NCBI GenBank assembly: GCA_963921935.1
Contig: OY998180.1
Coordinates: forward strand, 62,001 to 126,000
Length of the DNA stretch: 64,000 nt
Origin: Galeruca laticollis
Lineage: Eukaryota; Arthropoda; Insecta; Coleoptera; Chrysomelidae
Direction of reading: 5' to 3'
This document shows, in pieces, positions 19,991 to 33,900 of this stretch (positions are counted from its first letter, which is position 1; the number at the start of each line of letters is the position of its first letter). Under the pieces are notes generated by a model. That model did not search any database and had not been told where the DNA came from. It saw only the letters and a list, made by a program, of their open reading frames with translations. Position numbers and translations under genes: made by a program.

Positions 19991-22900
19991 AGTTTGATGA
20001 TGAAACAACTTTCCCTAGACATTTACAAACATAAAATGTGAGATAGTAATGAAAAAGAATGCGCGGAGGGAAATTCACCCTCTTAGAAAATTCTTAAGGG
20101 AATGTTACTACTCCACAACGACTCTATATCGATTCTTATGAATTTTCCCCAAATATGATGATGAAACAACTTTACCTAGACAGTTGAAAAAATAAAATGT
20201 TAAGATATTAACGAAAACGAGTAGGTGGGGTGAATTTTACCATTTTAGAAAAATGTTGCAGGAACGGGACCACCACACAACAATTCTATATCGATCCTAA
20301 TATATTTTCTATAAGTTTGATGATGAAACAACTTTCCCTAGACATTTACAAAAATAAAATGTAAGATAGTAATGAAAAAGAATGCGCGGGGGGGAATTTA
20401 CCCTCTTAGAAAAATCTTAAGGGAATATGACTACCTCACAACTATTCTATATCGATACTTATAAATTTTCCATAAATATGACGATGAAAAAACTTTTCCC
20501 TGACAGTTAAGAAAATAAAATGTGAGAAGCTAATGAAAAATAGTTGGTGTGGTGAATTTCACCCTCTTAGAAAATTCTTAAGGGAATGTTACTACTCCAC
20601 AACGATTCTATATAGATTCTTCTGAATTTTCCCCAAATATGATGATGAAAAAACTTTTCATACGACAGTTGAAAAAATAAGATGTTAAGATATTAACGAA
20701 AACGAGTAGGTGGGGTGAATTTCACCCTCTTAGAAAAATGGTAAATGAACGGGACCACCACACAACAATTCTATATCGATCCTAATATATTTTCTATAAG
20801 TGTGATGATGAAACAACTTTCCCTAGACATTTACAAAAAAAAAATGTAAGATAGTAATGAAAAAGAATGCGCGGGGGGGAATTTGCCCTCTTAGAAAAAT
20901 CTTAAGGGAATGTGACTACTTCACAACTATTCTATATCGATTCTTATAAATTTTCCATAAATATGACGATGAAAAAACTTTTCCCTGACAGTTAAAAAAA
21001 TAAAATGTGAGAATCTAATGAAAAATAGTTGATGTGGTGAATTTCATCCTCTTAGAAAATTCTTAAGGGAATGTTACTACTCCACAACTATTCTATATAG
21101 ATTCTTTTGAATTTTCCCCAAATATGATGATGAAACAACTTTACCTAGACAGTTGAAAAAATAAAATGTTAAGATATTAACGAAAACGAGTAGGTGGGGT
21201 GAATTTTACCATTTTAGAAAAATGTTAAAGGAACGGGACCACCACACAACAATTCTATATCAATTCTAATGTATTTTCTATAAGTTTGATGATGAAACAA
21301 CTTTCCCTAGACATTTACAAACATAAAATGTGAGATAGTAATGAAAAAGAATGCGCGGAGGGAAATTCACCCTCTTAGAAAATTCTTAAGGGAATGTTAC
21401 TACTCCACAACGACTCTATATCGATTCTTATGAATTTTCCCCAAATATGATGATGAAACAACTTTACCTAGACAGTTGAAAAAATAAAATGTTAAGATAT
21501 TAACGAAAACGAGTAGGTGGGGTGAATTTTACCATTTTAGAAAAATGTTGCAGGAACGGGACCACCACACAACAATTCTATATCGATCCTAATATATTTT
21601 CTATAAGTTTGATGATGAAACAACTTTCCCTAGACATTTACAAAAATAAAATGTAAGATAGTAATGAAAAAGAATGCGCGGGGGGGAATTTACCCTCTTA
21701 GAAAAATCTTAAGGGAATATGACTACCTCACAACTATTCTATATCGATACTTATAAATTTTCCATAAATATGACGATGAAAAAACTTTTCCCTGACAGTT
21801 AAAAAAATAAAATGTGAGAAGCTAATGAAAAATAGTTGGTGTGGTGAATTTCACCCTCTTAGAAAATTCTTAAGGGAATGTTACTACTCCACAACGATTC
21901 TATATAGATTCTTCTGAATTTTCCCCAAATATGATGATGAAACAACTTTACCTAGACAGTTGAAAAAATAAAATGTTAAGATATTAACGAAAACGAGTAG
22001 GTGGGGTGAATTTTACCATTTTAGAAAAATGTTAAAGGAACGGGACCACCACACAACAATTCTATATCAATTCTAATGTATTTTCTATAAGTTTGATGAT
22101 GAAACAACTTTCCCTAGACATTTACAAACATAAAATGTGAGATAGTAATGAAAAAGAATGCGCGGAGGGAAATTCACCCTCTTAGAAAATTCTTAAGGGA
22201 ATGTTACTACTCCACAACGACTCTATATCGATTCTTATGAATTTTCCCCAAATATGATGATGAAACAACTTTACCTAGACAGTTGAAAAAATAAAATGTT
22301 AAGATATTAACGAAAACGAGTAGGTGGGGTGAATTTTACCATTTTAGAAAAATGTTAAAGGAACGGGACCACCACACAACAATTCTATATCAATTCTAAT
22401 GTATTTTCTATAAGTTTGATGATGAAACAACTTTCCCTAGACATTTACAAACATAAAATGTGAGATAGTAATGAAAAAGAATGCGCGGAGGGAAATTCAC
22501 CCTCTTAGAAAATTCTTAAGGGATTGTTACTACTCCACAACGACTCTATATCGATTCTTATGAATTTTCCCCAAATATGATGATGAAACAACTTTACCTA
22601 GACAGTTGAAAAAATAAAATGTTAAGATATTAACGAAAACGAGTAGGTGGGATGAATTTTACCATTTTAGAAAAATGTTAAAGGAACGGGACCACCACAC
22701 AACAATTCTATATCAATTCTAATGTATTTTCTATAAGTTTGATGATGAAACAACTTTCCCTAGACATTTACAAACATAAAATGTGAGATAGTAATGAAAA
22801 AGAATGCGCGGAGGGAAATTCACACTCTTAGAAAATTCTTAATGGAATGTTACTACTGCACAACGATTCTATATAGATTCTTATGAATTTTCCCCAAATA

Positions 22901-23337
22901 TAATGATGAAACAACTTTACCTAGACAGTTGAAAAAATAAAATGTTAAGATATTAACGAAAACGAGTAGGTGGGGTGAATTTCACTCTCTTAGAAAAATG
23001 TTGAAGAACGGGACCACCACACAACAATTCTATATCGATCCTAATATATTTTCTATAAGTTTGATGATGAAACGACATTTCTTAGAGTTAAAATATAAAA
23101 TGCGAGTAAGTGGGGTGAATCTCACCCTCTTAGAAAAATGTTAAAGGAACGTGACCACCACACAACAATTCCATATCGATTCAAATATATTTTCTATATA
23201 TTTTAATGATGAAACGACTTTTCCCAGACAGTTAAAAAAATAAAATGTGAGAAGCTAATGAAAAATAGTTGGTGTGGTGAATTTCACCCTCTTAGAAAAT
23301 ACTTAAGGGAATGTGAATACTCCACAACGATTCTATA
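19991..23337. repeat. Partial HOR copy at left end of the homogenised block
   Basis: It matches the end of the next copy at an offset of 7,592: for example ATGTTGCAGGAACGGG at 20254 against 27846 and again at 21546 against 29138. Scattered differences appear before about 20090 (TTCTTAAGGG against TTCTCAAGGG; ACCACCAC against ACCCCCAC) and the order is lost before about 19850. Confidence 0.75.
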
Positions 23338-26300
23338 TTGATTCTTACGATGATGAAAAAACTTTTCATACGACAGAAGAAAAAATTAGATGTTAAGATA
23401 TTAACGGAAACGAGTAGGTGGGGTGAATTTCACTCTCTTAGAAAAATGTTGAAGAACGGGACCACCACACAACAATTCTATATCGATCCTAATATATTTT
23501 CTATAAGTTTGATGATGAAACGACATTTCTTAGAGTTAAAATATAAAATGCGAGTAAGTGGGGTGAATCTCACCCTCTTAGAAAAATGTTAAAGGAACGT
23601 GACCACCACACAACAATTCTATATCAATTCAAATATATTTTCTATATATTTTAATGATGAAACGACTTTTCCCAGACAGTTAAAAAAATAAAATGTGAGA
23701 AGCTAATGAAAAATAGTTGGTGTGGTGAATTTCACCCTCTTAGAAAATACTTAAGGGAATGTGACTACTCCACAACGATTCTATATAGATTCTTATGAAT
23801 TTTCCCCAAATATGATGATGAAACAACTTTACCTAGACAGTTGAAAAAATAAAATGTTAAGATATTAACGAAAACGAGTAGGTGGGGTGAATTTTACCAT
23901 TTTAGAAAAATGTTAAAGGAATGGGACCACCACACAACAATTCTATATCAATTCTAATGTATTTTCTATAAGTTTGATGATGAAACAACTTTCCCTAGAC
24001 ATTTACAAACATAAAATGTGAGATAGTAATGAAAAAGAATGCGCGGAGGGAAATTCACCCTCTTAGAAAATTCTTAAGGGAATGTTACTACTCCACAACG
24101 ACTCTATATCGATTCTTATGGATTTTCCCCAAATATGATGATGAAACAACTTTACCTAGACAGTTGAAAAAATAAAATGTTAAGATATTAACGAAAACGA
24201 GTAGGTGGGGTGAATTTTACCATTTTAGAAAAATGTTAAAGGAACGGGACCACCACACAACAATTCTAATGTATTTTCTATAGGTTTGATGATGAAACAA
24301 CTTTCCCTAGACATTTACAAACATAAAATGTGAGATAGTAATGAAAAAGAATGCGCGGAGGGAAATTCACCCTCTTAGAAAATTCTTAAGGGATTGTTAC
24401 TACTCCACAACGACTCTATATCGATTCTTATGAATTTTCCCCAAATATGATGATGAAACAACTTTACCTAGACAGTTGAAAAAATAAAATGTTAAGATAT
24501 TAACGAAAACGAGTAGGTGGGGTGAATTTTACCATTTTAGAAAAATGTTAAAGGAACGGGACCCCCACACAACAATTCTATATCAATTCTAATGTATTTT
24601 CTGTAAGTTTGATGATGAAACAACTTTCCCTAGACATTTACAAACATAAAATGTGAGATAGTAATGAAAAAGAATGCGCGGAGGGAAATTCACCCTCTTA
24701 GAAAATTCTCAAGGGAATGTTACTACTCCACAACGACTCTATATCGTTTCTTATGAATTTTCCCCAAATATGATGATGAAACAACTTTACCTAGACAGTT
24801 GAAAAAATAAAATGTTAAGATATTAACGAAAACGAGTAGGTGGGGTGAATTTCACCATTTTAGAAAAATGTTAAAGGAACGGGACCACCACACAACAATT
24901 CTATATCAATTCTAATGTATTTTCTATAAGTTTGATGATGAAACAACTTTCCCTAGACATTTACAAATATAAAATGTGAGATAGTAATGAAAAAGAATGC
25001 GCGGAGGGAAATTCACCCTCTTAGAAAATTCTTAAGGGAATGTTACTACTCCACAACGACTCTATATCGATTCTTATGAATTTTCCTCAAATATGATGAT
25101 GAAACAACTTTACCTAGACAGTTGAAAAAATAAAATGTTAAGATATTAACGAAAACGAGTAGGTGGGATGAATTTTACCATTTTAGAAAAATGTTAAAGG
25201 AACGGGACCACCACACAACAATTCTATATCAATTCTAATGTATTTTCTATAAGTTTGATGATGAAACAACTTTCCCTAGACATTTACAAACATAAAATGT
25301 GAGATAGTAATGAAAAAGAATGCGCGGAGGGAAATTCACACTCTTAGAAAATTCTTAAGGGAATGTTACTACTCCACAACGACTCTATATCGATTCTTAT
25401 GAATTTTCCCCAAATATGATGATGAAACAACTTTACCTAGGCAGTTGAAAAAATAAAATGTTAAGATATTAACGAAAACGAGTAGGTGGGGTGAATTTTA
25501 CCATTTTAGAAAAATGTTAAAGGAACGGGACCACCACACAACAATTCTATATCAATTCTAATGTATTTTCTATAAGTTTGATGATGAAACAACTTTCCCT
25601 AGACATTTACAAATATAAAATGTGAGATAGTAATGAAAAAGAATGCGCGGAGGGAAATGGGAATGTTACTACTCCACAACGACTCTATATCGATTCTTAT
25701 GAATTTTCCTCAAATATGATGATGAAACAACTTTACCTAGACAGTTGAAAAAATAAAATGTTAAGATATTAACGAAAACGAGTAGGTGGGATGAATTTTA
25801 CCATTTTAGAAAAATGTTAAAGGAACGGGACCACCACACAACAATTCTATATCGATCCTAATATATTTTCTATAAGTTTGATGATGAAACAACTTTCCCT
25901 AGACATTTACAAAAATAAAATGTAAGATAGTAATGAAAAAGAATGCGCGGGGGGGAATTTACCCTCTTAGAAAAATCTTAAGGGAATATGACTACCTCAC
26001 AACTATTCTATATCGATTCTTATAAATTTTCCATAAATATGACGATGAAAAAACTTCCCTGACAGTTAAAAAAATAAAATGTGAGAAGCTAATGAAAAAT
26101 AGTTGGTGTGGTGAATTTCACCCTCTTAGAAAATTCTTAAGGGAATGTTACTACTCCACAACGATTCTATATAGATTCTTCTGAATTTTCCCCAAATATG
26201 ATGATGAAACAACTTTTCCTAGACAGTTGAAAAAATAAAATGTTAAGATATTCACCCTCTTAGAAAAGTGGTAAATGAACGGGACCACCACACAACAATT

Positions 26301-29300
26301 CTATATCGATCCTAATATATTTTCTATAAGTGTGATGATGAAACAACTTTCCCTAGACATTTACAAAAATAAAATGTAAGATAGTAATGAAAAAGAATGC
26401 GCCGGGGGAATTTACCCTCTTAGAAAAATCTTAAGGGAATGTGACTACTTCACAACTATTCTATATCGATTCTTATAAATTTTCCATAAATATGACGAAG
26501 AAAAAACTTTTCCCTGACAGTTAAAAAAATAAAATGTGAGAATCTAATGAAAAATAGTTGATGTGGTGAATTTCTTCCTCTTAGAAAATTCTTAAGGGAA
26601 TGTTACTACTCCACAACGACTCTATATCGATTCTTATGAATTTTCCCCAAATATGATGATGAAACAACTTTACCTAGACAGTTGAAAAAATAAAATGTTA
26701 AGATATTAACGAAAACGAGTAGGTGGGGTGAATTTCACTCTCTTAGAAAAATGTTGAAGAACGGGACCACCACACAACAATTCTATATCGATCCTAATAT
26801 ATTTTCTATAAGTTTGATGATGAAACGACATTTCTTAGAGTTAAAATATAAAATGCGAGTAAGTGGGGTGAATCTCACCATCTTAGAAAAATGTTAAAGG
26901 AACGTGACCACCACACAACAATTCTATATCGATTCAAATATATTTTCTATATATTTTAATGATGAAACGACTTTTCCCAGACAGTTAAAAAAATAAAATG
27001 TGAGAAGCTAATGAAAAATAGTTGGTGTGGTGAATTTCACCCTCTTAGAAAATACTTAAGGGAATGTGACTACTCCACAACGATTCTATATTGATTCTTA
27101 CGATGATGAAAAAACTTTTCATACGACAGTTGAAAAAATAAGATGTTAAGATATTAACGGAAACGAGTAGGTGGGGTGAATTTTACCATTTTAGAAAAAT
27201 ATTAAAGGAACGGGACCACCACACAACAATTCTATATCAATTCTAATGTATTTTCTATAAGTTTGATGATGAAACAACTTTCCCTAGACATTTACAAACA
27301 TAAAATGTGAGATAGTAATGAAAAAGAATGCGCGGAGGGAAATTCACCCTCTTAGAAAATTCTTAAGGGAATGTTACTACTCCACAACGACTCTATATCG
27401 ATTCTTATGAATTTTCCCCAAATATGATGATGAAACAACTTTACCTAGACAGTTGAAAAAATAAAATGTTAAGATATCAACGAAAACGAGTAGGTGGGGT
27501 GAATTTTACCATTTTAGAAAAATGTTAAAGGAACGGGACCCCCACACAACAATTCTATATCAATTCTAATGTATTTTCTGTAAGTTTGATGATGAAACAA
27601 CTTTCCCTAGACATTTACAAACATAAAATGTGAGATAGTAATGAAAAAGAATGCGCGGAGGGAAATTCACCCTCTTAGAAAATTCTCAAGGGAATGTTAC
27701 TACTCCACAACGACTCTATATCGATTCTTATGAATTTTCCCCAAATATGATGATGAAACAACTTTACCTAGACAGTTGAAAAAATAAAATGTTAAGATAT
27801 TAACGAAAACGAGTAGGTGGGGTGAATTTTACCATTTTAGAAAAATGTTGCAGGAACGGGACCACCACACAACAATTCTATATCGATCCTAATATATTTT
27901 CTATAAGTTTGATGATGAAACAACTTTCCCTAGACATTTACAAAAATAAAATGTAAGATAGTAATGAAAAAGAATGCGCGGGGGGGAATTTACCCTCTTA
28001 GAAAAATCTTAAGGGAATATGACTACCTCACAACTATTCTATATCGATACTTATAAATTTTCCATAAATATGACGATGAAAAAACTTTTCCCTGACAGTT
28101 AAGAAAATAAAATGTGAGAAGCTAATGAAAAATAGTTGGTGTGGTGAATTTCACCCTCTTAGAAAATTCTTAAGGGAATGTTACTACTCCACAACGATTC
28201 TATATAGATTCTTCTGAATTTTCCCCAAATATGATGATGAAAAAACTTTTCATACGACAGTTGAAAAAATAAGATGTTAAGATATTAACGAAAACGAGTA
28301 GGTGGGGTGAATTTCACCCTCTTAGAAAAATGGTAAATGAACGGGACCACCACACAACAATTCTATATCGATCCTAATATATTTTCTATAAGTGTGATGA
28401 TGAAACAACTTTCCCTAGACATTTACAAAAAAAAAATGTAAGATAGTAATGAAAAAGAATGCGCGGGGGGGAATTTGCCCTCTTAGAAAAATCTTAAGGG
28501 AATGTGACTACTTCACAACTATTCTATATCGATTCTTATAAATTTTCCATAAATATGACGATGAAAAAACTTTTCCCTGACAGTTAAAAAAATAAAATGT
28601 GAGAATCTAATGAAAAATAGTTGATGTGGTGAATTTCATCCTCTTAGAAAATTCTTAAGGGAATGTTACTACTCCACAACTATTCTATATAGATTCTTTT
28701 GAATTTTCCCCAAATATGATGATGAAACAACTTTACCTAGACAGTTGAAAAAATAAAATGTTAAGATATTAACGAAAACGAGTAGGTGGGGTGAATTTTA
28801 CCATTTTAGAAAAATGTTAAAGGAACGGGACCACCACACAACAATTCTATATCAATTCTAATGTATTTTCTATAAGTTTGATGATGAAACAACTTTCCCT
28901 AGACATTTACAAACATAAAATGTGAGATAGTAATGAAAAAGAATGCGCGGAGGGAAATTCACCCTCTTAGAAAATTCTTAAGGGAATGTTACTACTCCAC
29001 AACGACTCTATATCGATTCTTATGAATTTTCCCCAAATATGATGATGAAACAACTTTACCTAGACAGTTGAAAAAATAAAATGTTAAGATATTAACGAAA
29101 ACGAGTAGGTGGGGTGAATTTTACCATTTTAGAAAAATGTTGCAGGAACGGGACCACCACACAACAATTCTATATCGATCCTAATATATTTTCTATAAGT
29201 TTGATGATGAAACAACTTTCCCTAGACATTTACAAAAATAAAATGTAAGATAGTAATGAAAAAGAATGCGCGGGGGGGAATTTACCCTCTTAGAAAAATC

Positions 29301-30929
29301 TTAAGGGAATATGACTACCTCACAACTATTCTATATCGATACTTATAAATTTTCCATAAATATGACGATGAAAAAACTTTTCCCTGACAGTTAAAAAAAT
29401 AAAATGTGAGAAGCTAATGAAAAATAGTTGGTGTGGTGAATTTCACCCTCTTAGAAAATTCTTAAGGGAATGTTACTACTCCACAACGATTCTATATAGA
29501 TTCTTCTGAATTTTCCCCAAATATGATGATGAAACAACTTTACCTAGACAGTTGAAAAAATAAAATGTTAAGATATTAACGAAAACGAGTAGGTGGGGTG
29601 AATTTTACCATTTTAGAAAAATGTTAAAGGAACGGGACCACCACACAACAATTCTATATCAATTCTAATGTATTTTCTATAAGTTTGATGATGAAACAAC
29701 TTTCCCTAGACATTTACAAACATAAAATGTGAGATAGTAATGAAAAAGAATGCGCGGAGGGAAATTCACCCTCTTAGAAAATTCTTAAGGGAATGTTACT
29801 ACTCCACAACGACTCTATATCGATTCTTATGAATTTTCCCCAAATATGATGATGAAACAACTTTACCTAGACAGTTGAAAAAATAAAATGTTAAGATATT
29901 AACGAAAACGAGTAGGTGGGGTGAATTTTACCATTTTAGAAAAATGTTAAAGGAACGGGACCACCACACAACAATTCTATATCAATTCTAATGTATTTTC
30001 TATAAGTTTGATGATGAAACAACTTTCCCTAGACATTTACAAACATAAAATGTGAGATAGTAATGAAAAAGAATGCGCGGAGGGAAATTCACCCTCTTAG
30101 AAAATTCTTAAGGGATTGTTACTACTCCACAACGACTCTATATCGATTCTTATGAATTTTCCCCAAATATGATGATGAAACAACTTTACCTAGACAGTTG
30201 AAAAAATAAAATGTTAAGATATTAACGAAAACGAGTAGGTGGGATGAATTTTACCATTTTAGAAAAATGTTAAAGGAACGGGACCACCACACAACAATTC
30301 TATATCAATTCTAATGTATTTTCTATAAGTTTGATGATGAAACAACTTTCCCTAGACATTTACAAACATAAAATGTGAGATAGTAATGAAAAAGAATGCG
30401 CGGAGGGAAATTCACACTCTTAGAAAATTCTTAATGGAATGTTACTACTGCACAACGATTCTATATAGATTCTTATGAATTTTCCCCAAATATAATGATG
30501 AAACAACTTTACCTAGACAGTTGAAAAAATAAAATGTTAAGATATTAACGAAAACGAGTAGGTGGGGTGAATTTCACTCTCTTAGAAAAATGTTGAAGAA
30601 CGGGACCACCACACAACAATTCTATATCGATCCTAATATATTTTCTATAAGTTTGATGATGAAACGACATTTCTTAGAGTTAAAATATAAAATGCGAGTA
30701 AGTGGGGTGAATCTCACCCTCTTAGAAAAATGTTAAAGGAACGTGACCACCACACAACAATTCCATATCGATTCAAATATATTTTCTATATATTTTAATG
30801 ATGAAACGACTTTTCCCAGACAGTTAAAAAAATAAAATGTGAGAAGCTAATGAAAAATAGTTGGTGTGGTGAATTTCACCCTCTTAGAAAATACTTAAGG
30901 GAATGTGAATACTCCACAACGATTCTATA
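23338..30929. repeat. HOR copy 1, long form (7,592 bp)
   Basis: The copy boundary is arbitrary: I use the marker TTGATTCTTACGATGATG followed by CGACAGAAG (23338 onward), which occurs once per copy. This copy has the 1,281-bp extra block including the 11-bp-deleted box CAATTCTAATGTATTTTCTATAGG at about 24260, then the order seen in the short form. Confidence 0.85.
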
Positions 30930-33900
30930 TTGATTCTTACGATGATGAAAAAACTTTTCATACGACAGAAGAAAAAATTAGATGTTAAGATATTAACGGA
31001 AACGAGTAGGTGGGGTGAATTTCACTCTCTTAGAAAAATGTTGAAGAACGGGACCACCACACAACAATTCTATATCGATCCTAATATATTTTCTATAAGT
31101 TTGATGATGAAACGACATTTCTTAGAGTTAAAATATAAAATGCGAGTAAGTGGGGTGAATCTCACCCTCTTAGAAAAATGTTAAAGGAACGTGACCACCA
31201 CACAACAATTCTATATCAATTCAAATATATTTTCTATATATTTTAATGATGAAACGACTTTTCCCAGACAGTTAAAAAAATAAAATGTGAGAAGCTAATG
31301 AAAAATAGTTGGTGTGGTGAATTTCACCCTCTTAGAAAATACTTAAGGGAATGTGACTACTCCACAACGATTCTATATAGATTCTTATGAATTTTCCCCA
31401 AATATGATGATGAAACAACTTTACCTAGACAGTTGAAAAAATAAAATGTTAAGATATTAACGAAAACGAGTAGGTGGGGTGAATTTTACCATTTTAGAAA
31501 AATGTTAAAGGAATGGGACCACCACACAACAATTCTATATCAATTCTAATGTATTTTCTATAAGTTTGATGATGAAACAACTTTCCCTAGACATTTACAA
31601 ACATAAAATGTGAGATAGTAATGAAAAAGAATGCGCGGAGGGAAATTCACCCTCTTAGAAAATTCTTAAGGGAATGTTACTACTCCACAACGACTCTATA
31701 TCGATTCTTATGGATTTTCCCCAAATATGATGATGAAACAACTTTACCTAGACAGTTGAAAAAATAAAATGTTAAGATATTAACGAAAACGAGTAGGTGG
31801 GGTGAATTTTACCATTTTAGAAAAATGTTAAAGGAACGGGACCACCACACAACAATTCTATATCAATTCTAATGTATTTTCTATAAGTTTGATGATGAAA
31901 CAACTTTCCCTAGACATTTACAAATATAAAATGTGAGATAGTAATGAAAAAGAATGCGCGGAGGGAAATGGGAATGTTACTACTCCACAACGACTCTATA
32001 TCGATTCTTATGAATTTTCCTCAAATATGATGATGAAACAACTTTACCTAGACAGTTGAAAAAATAAAATGTTAAGATATTAACGAAAACGAGTAGGTGG
32101 GATGAATTTTACCATTTTAGAAAAATGTTAAAGGAACGGGACCACCACACAACAATTCTATATCGATCCTAATATATTTTCTATAAGTTTGATGATGAAA
32201 CAACTTTCCCTAGACATTTACAAAAATAAAATGTAAGATAGTAATGAAAAAGAATGCGCGGGGGGGAATTTACCCTCTTAGAAAAATCTTAAGGGAATAT
32301 GACTACCTCACAACTATTCTATATCGATTCTTATAAATTTTCCATAAATATGACGATGAAAAAACTTCCCTGACAGTTAAAAAAATAAAATGTGAGAAGC
32401 TAATGAAAAATAGTTGGTGTGGTGAATTTCACCCTCTTAGAAAATTCTTAAGGGAATGTTACTACTCCACAACGATTCTATATAGATTCTTCTGAATTTT
32501 CCCCAAATATGATGATGAAACAACTTTTCCTAGACAGTTGAAAAAATAAAATGTTAAGATATTCACCCTCTTAGAAAAGTGGTAAATGAACGGGACCACC
32601 ACACAACAATTCTATATCGATCCTAATATATTTTCTATAAGTGTGATGATGAAACAACTTTCCCTAGACATTTACAAAAATAAAATGTAAGATAGTAATG
32701 AAAAAGAATGCGCCGGGGGAATTTACCCTCTTAGAAAAATCTTAAGGGAATGTGACTACTTCACAACTATTCTATATCGATTCTTATAAATTTTCCATAA
32801 ATATGACGAAGAAAAAACTTTTCCCTGACAGTTAAAAAAATAAAATGTGAGAATCTAATGAAAAATAGTTGATGTGGTGAATTTCTTCCTCTTAGAAAAT
32901 TCTTAAGGGAATGTTACTACTCCACAACGACTCTATATCGATTCTTATGAATTTTCCCCAAATATGATGATGAAACAACTTTACCTAGACAGTTGAAAAA
33001 ATAAAATGTTAAGATATTAACGAAAACGAGTAGGTGGGGTGAATTTCACTCTCTTAGAAAAATGTTGAAGAACGGGACCACCACACAACAATTCTATATC
33101 GATCCTAATATATTTTCTATAAGTTTGATGATGAAACGACATTTCTTAGAGTTAAAATATAAAATGCGAGTAAGTGGGGTGAATCTCACCATCTTAGAAA
33201 AATGTTAAAGGAACGTGACCACCACACAACAATTCTATATCGATTCAAATATATTTTCTATATATTTTAATGATGAAACGACTTTTCCCAGACAGTTAAA
33301 AAAATAAAATGTGAGAAGCTAATGAAAAATAGTTGGTGTGGTGAATTTCACCCTCTTAGAAAATACTTAAGGGAATGTGACTACTCCACAACGATTCTAT
33401 ATTGATTCTTACGATGATGAAAAAACTTTTCATACGACAGTTGAAAAAATAAGATGTTAAGATATTAACGGAAACGAGTAGGTGGGGTGAATTTTACCAT
33501 TTTAGAAAAATATTAAAGGAACGGGACCACCACACAACAATTCTATATCAATTCTAATGTATTTTCTATAAGTTTGATGATGAAACAACTTTCCCTAGAC
33601 ATTTACAAACATAAAATGTGAGATAGTAATGAAAAAGAATGCGCGGAGGGAAATTCACCCTCTTAGAAAATTCTTAAGGGAATGTTACTACTCCACAACG
33701 ACTCTATATCGATTCTTATGAATTTTCCCCAAATATGATGATGAAACAACTTTACCTAGACAGTTGAAAAAATAAAATGTTAAGATATCAACGAAAACGA
33801 GTAGGTGGGGTGAATTTTACCATTTTAGAAAAATGTTAAAGGAACGGGACCCCCACACAACAATTCTATATCAATTCTAATGTATTTTCTGTAAGTTTGA

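Noticed and set aside
23338..23592. An 84-codon open frame recurring at 23338, 30930, 37241, 43552, 49863 and 58560
   Set aside because: It spans one and a half satellite monomers with no protein motif and recurs only because the HOR recurs. Neighbouring monomers have stops in all frames. It is useful as a copy marker, not as a gene.
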